A DNA stretch of 39,199 nucleotides from Candidatus Heimdallarchaeota archaeon (GTDB lineage: Archaea; Asgardarchaeota; Heimdallarchaeia; Heimdallarchaeales; Heimdallarchaeaceae), in assembly GCA_016840095.1 (NCBI GenBank), contig JAEOSZ010000007.1, positions 1-39,199 on the forward strand, written 5' to 3'. This document shows positions 32,528 through 39,199 of the stretch, one piece after another (the stretch's first letter is position 1; every line of letters begins with the position of its first letter). A program made the translations under genes and the position numbers. Under the pieces are notes generated by a model, which did not search any database, was not told the origin of the DNA, and saw only the letters and a program-made list of their open reading frames with translations.

Positions 32528-34027
32528 ATGGAAAGACCTGAATATAAGGATTTCAAAGTATTAGTAAAAAATCCATCAACCATTAATTATGTTACAACAG
32601 ATGATAACAATTACATAAGAGATATTCAAAAAGATAATCTTAGGGAAGGCGTAATTAGATTTTTCATAAAAATGCTAGAAAATGACAGAGTAACGACTCG
32701 AGATGAATTTAGAATATTCGGTTCATTTTTGTTTCTGAGATTGTTTACTGATGAATTTAAAAAAAGGTTTCACGACGAATATTGTAAATTTGAGAAACAA
32801 AAATCTTCTCTTTTTAGATTAACTTTAGAATTTGATACTCATGCAAGAGATTTAGCTGAATGGCCTTGGGAGTATATCTACTATCCTGGAGAACTAGATG
32901 GAAAAAGAGGTTTTTTTATTGCAACAGAAACAGAATTAGTATTAACACGCAGAATACCAGAAGTACGCGTAGATGAAGACGAGGAAATTGATAAGAAGGA
33001 CATAAATATATTAGTAGCTTTATCACAACCAGGTACTCTTGGAATAGTAATGCCAAAACCTGTTCTTGAAGCTATAGAAGATCTTCAACAAGCATATCCA
33101 GAGAGAGTAAAATTTGAAAGTATAACTGATCTTACAAAGAAGAAACTCAAAAAGAAGATTGACGAATTTAAACCACAAATTTTGCACTATATAGGTCATG
33201 GTCAATATACTGAAAAAGAAGGTTTCTTAGCAGGAAGTGAGGATGAAGAAACCGAAGAAGTTGATTGGATTGTTGATGATGATCTTGCAGATTGTGTTAA
33301 AGCTAATCCACCAAATTTAGTAATATTACAGGCATGTGAAGGAGCTCATACTTCTGATTATGTATTCTACAAAGGTGTAGCACTTCAATTAATTCAAGCT
33401 GATGTTGCAGCTGTCATAGCCATGCAATACCCAATAATTAATGATATGGCAAATGAATTCTCACAAGAATTTTACAATGCTTTAAAGGAGAAGAAAGGTA
33501 TTGAGGAAGCTGTACAACAAGGTAGAAATAGTTTAGCATGGAAGAACAGAAGAAATTATAGTAGTCGTGATTTCGGAAGTCCCGTTGTATATATGCAATG
33601 CCCAGAAGGAATTTATTTTTTCACAAAAGACAAAGATGATACAGAAGAATTTGAGGTTCATGAAGTTCCGACTATTATGACTGGTAAAGTTGATTGTCCT
33701 TATAGTGGATGTCATGGAGAAGTAAGACGAGATGCACTAATCTGTACTGCGTGTAAACAACCTTTAGAGCAATGCCCAAATCCAAGCTGTAGAAGAGTTA
33801 TTGAGAAAGGAGGTACTTGTGATAGATGTGAACCAACTACATTTGAAATGGCTAAGGAAAAAGCTGCAGTTACTGAAGATGTTTACTCAAGAGAGACATT
33901 AGATTCTTTAGTTAGAATTGGTGAAAATATCAAGGAACCTGAGAGTAAAAAGCACAAGATACCTATGAAACCCAAGGATACAAGTACTAAAAACACGAAG
34001 GAATCAGAGGATTCAGTATCTAATTGA
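32528..34027 (+). CDS. CHAT-domain (caspase-like) protease with C-terminal double zinc ribbon
   Basis: The protein has 499 residues. Residues 1-150 are a helical/beta adaptor ending in AEWPWEYIYYPGELDGKRGF and TELVLTRRIP, a segment that regularly precedes the CHAT core. Residues 155-365 form the CHAT peptidase: His224 in ILHYIGHGQ and Cys270 in LVILQACEGAH form the catalytic dyad, and VAAVIAMQYPIIN and FYNALKEKKGIEEAVQQGR are the usual following elements. Residues 388-436 hold two zinc ribbons (Cys390, 395, 406, 409 and Cys416, 421, 431, 434). The tail is disordered and Lys/Thr/Ser-rich. CHAT proteases are clan CD cysteine peptidases; the TPR-CHAT protein Csx29 of type III-E CRISPR and the proteases that activate bacterial gasdermins are known members or relatives. 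TPRs are supplied by the next gene, nine bases downstream, rather than fused. Confidence 0.92.
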   Translation: MERPEYKDFKVLVKNPSTINYVTTDDNNYIRDIQKDNLREGVIRFFIKMLENDRVTTRDEFRIFGSFLFLRLFTDEFKKRFHDEYCKFEKQKSSLFRLTLEFDTHARDLAEWPWEYIYYPGELDGKRGFFIATETELVLTRRIPEVRVDEDEEIDKKDINILVALSQPGTLGIVMPKPVLEAIEDLQQAYPERVKFESITDLTKKKLKKKIDEFKPQILHYIGHGQYTEKEGFLAGSEDEETEEVDWIVDDDLADCVKANPPNLVILQACEGAHTSDYVFYKGVALQLIQADVAAVIAMQYPIINDMANEFSQEFYNALKEKKGIEEAVQQGRNSLAWKNRRNYSSRDFGSPVVYMQCPEGIYFFTKDKDDTEEFEVHEVPTIMTGKVDCPYSGCHGEVRRDALICTACKQPLEQCPNPSCRRVIEKGGTCDRCEPTTFEMAKEKAAVTEDVYSRETLDSLVRIGENIKEPESKKHKIPMKPKDTSTKNTKESEDSVSN

Positions 34028-34036
34028 GGTTTTAGC

Positions 34037-36832
34037 ATGAAGATTGGAAAAGAATTTATAAATATCTTCGCTGAAACTTATCACGAAGCTGCACTATCTA
34101 ATTCAAATATGAGAAACGTAACAGAAGCTTTAGAGACAATTCGTTCAGTCATTGCAAGTGAGTCTAGCTATTTAGAGGTTTGGGATGAAATAGATACTCA
34201 ATTAGGACGAGCGGAAATTGTACGCTTCCTTCCTGTTTTGATTGCATTTCGAGACAAATTTATAGACTATATACTCAAAAGAGAAATCACTAGACTATAT
34301 GAGGAATTCAATAAAGACAAACACAAAGGTTGGCAAATATGGATAGAAGATTATGTTGCTGCACTAAATAATTTTAGAACATCAATTCTTATTCCTCTGA
34401 TAACAGAGAAATTCCCTTTTGCATCACCTTATAAAAAGGTAATTGAAAAAATCAGAGAACTAACACCATATGTAGTACAAAATAGATGGCCAGAAACATT
34501 TGATTTATATGTAATGTTAATGGAGACAGAATATATCTCTAAGGAACAAAAAGCCCTGTTGTATTGTATGGCAGGGAGAATCGAATTATATCAATACATG
34601 AATCCTAAAAATGCATTGGATTATTTCCAGAAAGCTCAAGAACTATCACCTAATAATGGAAGAGTTATTGCAGGTATGGGAGAATACTTGTTACAACAAA
34701 ACCAGATTACAGAAGCTAAACAAATCTTTGAGAAAGCAATGGAATTAGATCCAGATTTTGAAGGATATTCTGCAATAGGAGATTGTTATCTAAAATTGGA
34801 GGATTATAAAGCAGCAGAAGCATGGTATCATGATGCAATAATAGAAAAAAGTGGTTGGAAATCAGGATATATCAGTTTAATACGACTTTATGGAGAACCT
34901 CATCTCTTTTCTAGTCATAAACGTCGATTACAGAATCTAATTGTAAGATCAAATGCAGTTTATCCAGATACTGAGTTCTACACATATATTGACGTTGGTT
35001 ATATTTACCAAAAAAATAAGATGTACAAGGAAGCTCAGGAATGGTACGATAAAGCCCTAGAATTTGAAATTGGTAAGTATCATGGACATATTAGCAAGGG
35101 TTATGCATATCTTGAAGAAGGAGATTATGTTAAAGCTTCAGAAATTTTTGAATACGTAATTAAGTTTGCACCAGAATCTTTGGATGGTTATTGGGGAAAA
35201 GCTATAATTCATGACAGAGAAGAACAATGGGCAGAAGCACTAAAATATTATGAAAAGAGTTATGAAGTTCGACCACAATGGAAAAAAATAATTAATGAAA
35301 GAATAAATGTAACAAAATGGAATCTTGGAAAACAGAAAGAAGCAATTGAGGGTACTTTCAAATTGCTTGAAGAGGATAAAACTGATGAAAATATAACAAG
35401 CAGATTGCATAATTTTGCATGCGAATTATACCAAGATTTTAATCAAACAGAACAAGCAGTCAGCATTTTTTCTAGGCTAAGAACATTAAAAGGAAGTGAC
35501 TATGAGGCAGAATATCACAATCAAATTGGAAATTTAAGATACTGGAATAGTGAATATAAAGACGCTATAAAAGAGTATCAGAAAGCAATTAAGGCAGATT
35601 CGAGTAAAGCAGTATATTTTTCTAACCTCTCGGGAGCATATAGAGAATATGATGAATCTGATAAAGAGATAAACTTGCTTGATGATGCAATTTCTACGCT
35701 CGAAAAAGCAATTCATCTTAAACCTGATGAATATGCTTACATCACTAAGCTTGAAGAATTGAATAGAAAACGAGATAAGAAAGCAAATTATGGTGAAGAT
35801 ATTCTCACAATGTATCAAGTAGTTACTCCTATAGCTGTAGAAGTTGCAGCAAATCTTATTCCTTACATCGAAGATATCAAAGCAGGCACTTTGAGAGAAG
35901 AACTCTCTACAACGATAGATATTATAAGAAAAAGAATTCTAGGTGAATTTGGCATAAAAGTTCCAGGAATTAGATTTAGGGGAAATGAAACAGATCTTAA
36001 AGATGGAACTTATATTATCTTATTGAATGAAACACCTTTAGAATCAAATGTGGTTTCACCTGAAAGAAAATTATTTACAGGAAGTATAGATGAAATTGAA
36101 CAACTAGGAATTAAAAGAGAAGAAACGTTTAATCCAGTAACAGGAGAAAATGCTTTTTGGGTTTGGAAGGAAGATTTTGAAAGACTATCTTCAGTAGCAG
36201 ACAAATGCTTGAATTTTACTGAATATTTTGTTAATCACATTGAATCTGTTCTTCGAGATAATTTGCAGAATTTCTTTGGATATCAAGAAACAATGAATTT
36301 GCTAGAAGATTCAGAAGAGGAATTTTTCCTTCAATTTGATAACTCAGATGATAAATTCATTGCTTTAGTCAAGGTACTCAAATCTCTTGTATCAGATAAA
36401 ATATCAATTCAACCGTTCAACGCTATATACGAAAGTTTTACTACTCTATATGAAGAAGGGAAAAACACCACTGAAATAGTTGAGAGATTAAGATCATTAC
36501 CTTCCATACAACCTGTACTTCCAGGTAACAATGCTAAGTTTTCATTTTACGAACTAGGTGAAGATTTTGAAGAAATGATTCAAAAGTCGATTCAGAGGAA
36601 ATATGAAAATCCAATTTTACTTCTAGAACCAGAAGATTGTCAAGAAGCTTTAACGTCAATCAGAAGAGGAGTCTATTCTTATAACAAAACTACTTTAGTT
36701 GTAAAAAATGCAGAAATACGACCATTTGTGCATAAACTAATCGAGTTAGAATTCCCAAACATAAATGTTTTATCTTATCAAGAATTATCACCTGAATTTC
36801 AAAATAAAATCTTAGGAGTGATTGAATTATGA
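34037..36832 (+). CDS. TPR protein with C-terminal FlhA/SctV (FHIPEP) cytoplasmic domain
   Basis: The protein has 931 residues and is fully soluble. Residues 1-165 are helical. Residues 172-570 hold about ten TPRs (for example NALDYFQKAQELSPNN, EAKQIFEKAMELDPDF, KDAIKEYQKAIKADSS). Residues 595-931 match the cytoplasmic domain of the type III export-gate family FlhA/SctV: TPIAVEVAANLIPYIEDI, IRKRILGEFGIKVPGIRFRG, then FNPVTGENAFWV, FTEYFVNHIESVL, the KISIQPFNAIYESF segment (degenerate form of the IRxLRxILEAL motif) and the end TTLVVKNAEIRPFVHKLIE with NVLSYQELSPE. In secretion systems this domain forms a nonameric ring that receives chaperone-substrate complexes. The N-terminal eight-helix membrane part of FlhA is absent, replaced by TPRs. 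GAGGT lies 8-12 bases before the start. It ends with an ATGA overlap with a 17-codon ORF. Confidence 0.88.
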   Translation: MKIGKEFINIFAETYHEAALSNSNMRNVTEALETIRSVIASESSYLEVWDEIDTQLGRAEIVRFLPVLIAFRDKFIDYILKREITRLYEEFNKDKHKGWQIWIEDYVAALNNFRTSILIPLITEKFPFASPYKKVIEKIRELTPYVVQNRWPETFDLYVMLMETEYISKEQKALLYCMAGRIELYQYMNPKNALDYFQKAQELSPNNGRVIAGMGEYLLQQNQITEAKQIFEKAMELDPDFEGYSAIGDCYLKLEDYKAAEAWYHDAIIEKSGWKSGYISLIRLYGEPHLFSSHKRRLQNLIVRSNAVYPDTEFYTYIDVGYIYQKNKMYKEAQEWYDKALEFEIGKYHGHISKGYAYLEEGDYVKASEIFEYVIKFAPESLDGYWGKAIIHDREEQWAEALKYYEKSYEVRPQWKKIINERINVTKWNLGKQKEAIEGTFKLLEEDKTDENITSRLHNFACELYQDFNQTEQAVSIFSRLRTLKGSDYEAEYHNQIGNLRYWNSEYKDAIKEYQKAIKADSSKAVYFSNLSGAYREYDESDKEINLLDDAISTLEKAIHLKPDEYAYITKLEELNRKRDKKANYGEDILTMYQVVTPIAVEVAANLIPYIEDIKAGTLREELSTTIDIIRKRILGEFGIKVPGIRFRGNETDLKDGTYIILLNETPLESNVVSPERKLFTGSIDEIEQLGIKREETFNPVTGENAFWVWKEDFERLSSVADKCLNFTEYFVNHIESVLRDNLQNFFGYQETMNLLEDSEEEFFLQFDNSDDKFIALVKVLKSLVSDKISIQPFNAIYESFTTLYEEGKNTTEIVERLRSLPSIQPVLPGNNAKFSFYELGEDFEEMIQKSIQRKYENPILLLEPEDCQEALTSIRRGVYSYNKTTLVVKNAEIRPFVHKLIELEFPNINVLSYQELSPEFQNKILGVIEL

Positions 36833-36882
36833 TTAGAAGAATGAAAATCAACAGAGATGAACTGATGGTGAGTATAAGATGA
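36829..36882 (+). CDS. 17-codon bridging ORF
   Basis: ATG at 36829 overlaps the TGA stop of the upstream gene (ATGA), and its own TGA at 36880-36882 overlaps the ATG of the next gene (ATGA again). The peptide is MIRRMKINRDELMVSIR. GGTGAG lies inside it, ahead of the next start. It may be a real mini-protein, but the likeliest role is to carry terminating and restarting ribosomes from one FlhA/SctV-like gene to the other and so keep their ratio fixed. Confidence 0.4.
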   Translation: MIRRMKINRDELMVSIR

Positions 36883-38510
36883 CACTAGATTCTTCCCAAT
36901 TAGGAGATATTTTGATAGAAATAGAACTTGATCCATCTGTATTTCATCTAGCAAAAACTAGAGATGAGAAAAATAGAGATTTAAATGAATACTTACTTAA
37001 ATATTCAACTGACATCCTAGCAGATTTAAAGATACCAGCAAATATTACTCTCAATTTATCCGAAGAGGTGAATTTAAAGAATCAAATAATGAACGACTTT
37101 CAAGTTAAGATAAATGAAGAAGTATGTAGACTACCATTTCTACACCGTTCTATAGAACATCTGGATGCTCAAACGCTAGCTAGAGATATACTTATTGGTA
37201 TTTATAAGAATCTTGAATTATTTTTGTCAGAATCATTAGTGAAGAGCATTAAAGAAAAATGGACAGCAGAGAGTAACAGCAAATTATTAAGTAATTTATC
37301 TTTGGAAGATTTCCATAGCTTATTGAAAGAACTAGTTTCTCGGTACTTCAGAATCAATAAAATAAAAGATACTATTATTAAAACAAATGAAAGCGGGTTA
37401 GAAGAATTGAACAAAAGTTGGATTCTTGAAGAGTCAACCGCTGGATGGGATGTACATAAAGTTAAGCTATTTCTAAACAATCTAGATGAATTTGATTCTA
37501 TTAAGCTAAGTTCAGAAGGAACGAATTTTCCAGTAGAATCCATAGAAGATATGTTCATTATGATGAGAGATGGACTTTTTTATGAACTCGGAATTTTGCT
37601 TCCTCAAGTGAAATTTATACAAGATAAAAGTCTTGATGACAATGAATTCAGAGTTCAAATAAACGATCTAAGATTTTATCCTAAATGTAGAATTCTGAGA
37701 AATTACTTTCTTGTGAATGATACAGTTGATAGGTTAGCACTACTCAATATAGAAGGAAAACACATCTTAAATCCAGCAAATGATAGTGAATGTGCTATAG
37801 TTAAAAATGAGAACAATAATGAAGAATTATGCATGGAAGCTGGTTTAACAACTTGGAAACCTGAGGGATTTGTAGTACTAAGTGTCTCAGCTCTTGTTAG
37901 AAAAAATGCAGCAGTCTTCATGAATAAAAAAATAGTTGAACACATGCTGATGCAGCTAAATCTAGTATTTCCAGATCTTATTGATGCAGTAAAGAGTCGC
38001 TACAGTAATGATGAACTTACTGCAATACTTCGTGGATTATTAAAAGAAGAAATCTCTATTAGAAATCTTCGTACTATATTAGAAGCATTGCTTGATTCAG
38101 AACATCACAAAGAAAAACCTCTGAATATTGAAAACACAGTAGATTCTATTAGAATTGGTTTGAAACGATATATTACAAATAAATATACAAGATCATCGAA
38201 CACATTAGTCACTTATTTACTAGAGAAAGAATTGGAAGAACTAATCCTTTCAATTGATAGAAATTCGTTAAGAGTAAGAAATAAGAATCATGATCTTTTA
38301 ATTAAATCATTATATGCTGAATATGGTAAAGCTCCTCCCACTGCACAAACACCCATTATTCTAACTACTTATGAAGTTCGAAACTATTTTAGAAAATTAA
38401 TTGCGAAGGAATTTCCATGGGTAGCTGTATTAAGTTATCAGGAATTATCTCCTGATATGAATATACAGCCAATTGGTAAGATATCTAAATATGAGGAGGA
38501 AATAAGGTGA
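36879..38510 (+). CDS. Soluble SctV/FlhA-like cytoplasmic-domain protein
   Basis: The protein has 543 residues without any membrane helix. Residues 217-540 match the cytoplasmic domain of FlhA/SctV with hallmark motifs in order: LFYELGILLPQVKF (239), LKEEISIRNLRTILEALLDS (388-407), VDSIRIGLKRYITNKYT, TLVTYLLEKELEELI, TPIILTTYEVRNYFRKLIAKEFP and the end VAVLSYQELSPDMNIQPIGKI. The last motifs resemble the injectisome type (SctV, as in YscV/LcrD) more than flagellar FlhA. Residues 30-165 contain a weaker version of the same layout (DILADLKIPANITLNL, ARDILIGIYKNLELFL, LSLEDFHSLLKELVSRYF), perhaps a degenerate second copy. It lacks the export-gate membrane half. GGTGAG upstream of the ATG and the bridging ORF couple it to the previous gene. 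It ends four bases into the SycD-like gene. Confidence 0.88.
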   Translation: MTLDSSQLGDILIEIELDPSVFHLAKTRDEKNRDLNEYLLKYSTDILADLKIPANITLNLSEEVNLKNQIMNDFQVKINEEVCRLPFLHRSIEHLDAQTLARDILIGIYKNLELFLSESLVKSIKEKWTAESNSKLLSNLSLEDFHSLLKELVSRYFRINKIKDTIIKTNESGLEELNKSWILEESTAGWDVHKVKLFLNNLDEFDSIKLSSEGTNFPVESIEDMFIMMRDGLFYELGILLPQVKFIQDKSLDDNEFRVQINDLRFYPKCRILRNYFLVNDTVDRLALLNIEGKHILNPANDSECAIVKNENNNEELCMEAGLTTWKPEGFVVLSVSALVRKNAAVFMNKKIVEHMLMQLNLVFPDLIDAVKSRYSNDELTAILRGLLKEEISIRNLRTILEALLDSEHHKEKPLNIENTVDSIRIGLKRYITNKYTRSSNTLVTYLLEKELEELILSIDRNSLRVRNKNHDLLIKSLYAEYGKAPPTAQTPIILTTYEVRNYFRKLIAKEFPWVAVLSYQELSPDMNIQPIGKISKYEEEIR

Positions 38511-38992
38511 TAAATGTGATTGAAGAAACAACTGCTAAATATCTAGAGTATATGATTCATAGTTTTATGAATGGTTTAGAAACTTTACTAGAAATTGATG
38601 GTTTAAGTGATGAAGAATTGGAGACAATCTATGCACTAGGGTATAATTACTTTACTTATGGAAAATATGAGGCAGCAAGAGATATTTTTGAGCTACTAAC
38701 TGCATATGCTCCTTATACTCCACATTATTGGCGTGCCTTAGGAGCAGTAAATCAACAATTAGAAGATTACAAACCTTCGATTGAAGCATATGATATGGCA
38801 ATAATTATGGATGAAAAGGATGTTGTTAGTTATGTCTATCGAGGAGAAACACAGATTCTATCAGGCAATATTGAAGAGGGGTTAAGAGATTTAGATACAG
38901 TCATAAAAATCGGATCATTTTATCCAGAATGGCAATCCTGGGTTGAGAGAGCAACATTACTACTCAAAATTCTTAAACCAAAACAACCCTAA
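38507..38992 (+). CDS. SycD/LcrH-like TPR chaperone
   Basis: The protein has 161 residues: an N-terminal helix (residues 5-30) and three TPRs at about 38-71, 72-105 and 106-139, an all-helical concave protein. The stretch LSDEELETIYALGYNYFTYGKYEAARDIFELL, then HYWRALGAVNQQLEDYKPSIEAYDMAIIMDEKD and the following repeat agree in register, repeat number and protein length with class II type III secretion chaperones (SycD, LcrH, CesD), whose opening is a helix ending in an LYxLAxxxYxxGKYEEAxxxFQAL pattern. It starts at GTG 38507 with AGGAGG seven bases upstream, overlapping the previous stop (a GTG at 38516 is an alternative). In injectisomes such chaperones hold translocator proteins and dock on SctV. 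Here the likely partners are the two FlhA/SctV-like proteins, and a client remains unknown. A plain TPR protein is the alternative. Confidence 0.78.
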   Translation: MINVIEETTAKYLEYMIHSFMNGLETLLEIDGLSDEELETIYALGYNYFTYGKYEAARDIFELLTAYAPYTPHYWRALGAVNQQLEDYKPSIEAYDMAIIMDEKDVVSYVYRGETQILSGNIEEGLRDLDTVIKIGSFYPEWQSWVERATLLLKILKPKQP

Positions 38993-39050
38993 TTCCTTTT
39001 CTTGTAAAGAGGAAACAAGTAAAAAGAATAGGTTAACAAATCCAGAAGAA

Positions 39051-39179
39051 GTGAAGGTCATTTCCACTGCCCAAAAGGTACTGAGATTCTATAAGGAAGA
39101 ACAAATGAGAAGATATCTTATTGAACACTTGAGAAAATTCCTTTGCATTATAATGAAAATAAGTAGAAAGTATAATTAA
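39051..39179 (+). CDS. Possible small ORF after the operon (tentative)
   Basis: From GTG 39051 a 42-codon ORF reads MKVISTAQKVLRFYKEEQMR, then RYLIEHLRKFLCIIMKISRK and YN. The frame extends back to overlap the SycD-like gene, but those earlier codons lack a convincing ribosome-binding site. The helix-like, basic composition is coding-like but no homology is recognised. It may be a remnant of a further operon gene. The 207 bases after 38992 show nothing else. Confidence 0.2.
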   Translation: MKVISTAQKVLRFYKEEQMRRYLIEHLRKFLCIIMKISRKYN

Positions 39180-39199
39180 CTCTTTGGAACATATTCAGG

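Noticed and set aside
31440..34027. Type III-E CRISPR (gRAMP with TPR-CHAT) neighbourhood
   Set aside because: A CHAT protease is present, but I see no Cas7-like protein, no adaptation genes and no CRISPR repeats anywhere in the window.
31440..38992. A type III secretion system or flagellum
   Set aside because: Only the cytoplasmic domains of the FHIPEP protein and a chaperone-like TPR protein are present. There is no SctR/S/T/U, ATPase, needle, ring or membrane component and no membrane helix in any of the five products.
1..39199. tRNA, rRNA, CRISPR array or insertion sequence
   Set aside because: No cloverleaf-like stretch with TTCNANNC, no rRNA-like conserved GC-rich block, no regularly spaced repeats and no transposase was seen, though short RNAs could be missed by reading alone.

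Overview
The window is AT-rich DNA, and nearly every feature points to an archaeon. Several genes have a TATA-like box about 25-33 bases upstream of the start codon, which fits leaderless or nearly leaderless mRNAs. Other genes have a GGTGAT or AGGAGG ribosome-binding site. Surface proteins carry a signal sequence at one end and a short C-terminal membrane anchor at the other. There is also an HTH_10 (Bat-type) regulator. The gene mix (clostripain-type peptidase, NosD-like beta-helix proteins, DegV, DUF1697, DUF3795, many hydrolases) would suit an uncultured Asgard-like or similar heterotrophic archaeon. No rRNA or phylogenetic marker is present, so the lineage is an inference.

Layout. Positions 1-6700: the end of a truncated secreted protein, a stand-alone EF-Tu domain-2-like protein, a multi-pass membrane protein, a C11 (clostripain-like) surface peptidase, DUF1697, a tiny basic protein ending in NSMFYGYY, an HTH_10 regulator and a secreted Ntn-type amide hydrolase. 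Positions 6.8-10.4 kb: a two-gene minus-strand unit (condensation-type acyltransferase plus membrane-anchored alpha/beta hydrolase), a divergent second hydrolase, and a paralogue of the tiny basic protein ending in NSMFYGY. Positions 10.5-16.3 kb: an AprA/fumarate-reductase-like flavoprotein translationally coupled to a 2[4Fe-4S] ferredoxin, a NosD-like surface protein followed by the remnant of a second ferredoxin, and a pair in which an exported protein overlaps a membrane-anchored winged-helix regulator. Positions 16.4-31.2 kb: ordinary accessory and metabolic genes (quinone-oxidoreductase-like MDR protein, GNATs, DegV, aldo/keto reductase, serine beta-lactamase-like hydrolase, M28 peptidase, EEP nuclease-fold protein), together with decayed gene fragments.

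The standout is the plus-strand operon at 31440-38992, which has five main genes at short spacing or overlapping: (1) a 355-residue protein I do not recognise; (2) a CHAT (caspase-like) protease with a His/Cys dyad and a C-terminal double zinc ribbon; (3) a long TPR protein ending in a domain that matches the cytoplasmic ring domain of the type III secretion export-gate protein FlhA/SctV (FHIPEP); (4) a second FlhA/SctV cytoplasmic-domain protein with very clear injectisome-type motifs; (5) a small three-TPR protein that reads like the type III secretion chaperone SycD/LcrH. None of the five has a membrane segment, and no other secretion component is present. My interpretation is that soluble parts of the type III export machinery (nonamer-forming SctV domain plus class II chaperone) have been joined to a caspase-like protease. 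The result could be a signalling, cell-death or defence system, or a protease-assembly platform. A 17-codon ORF couples genes 3 and 4, and the upstream region has possible operator repeats. I know of no description of this combination, but I could not search for one.
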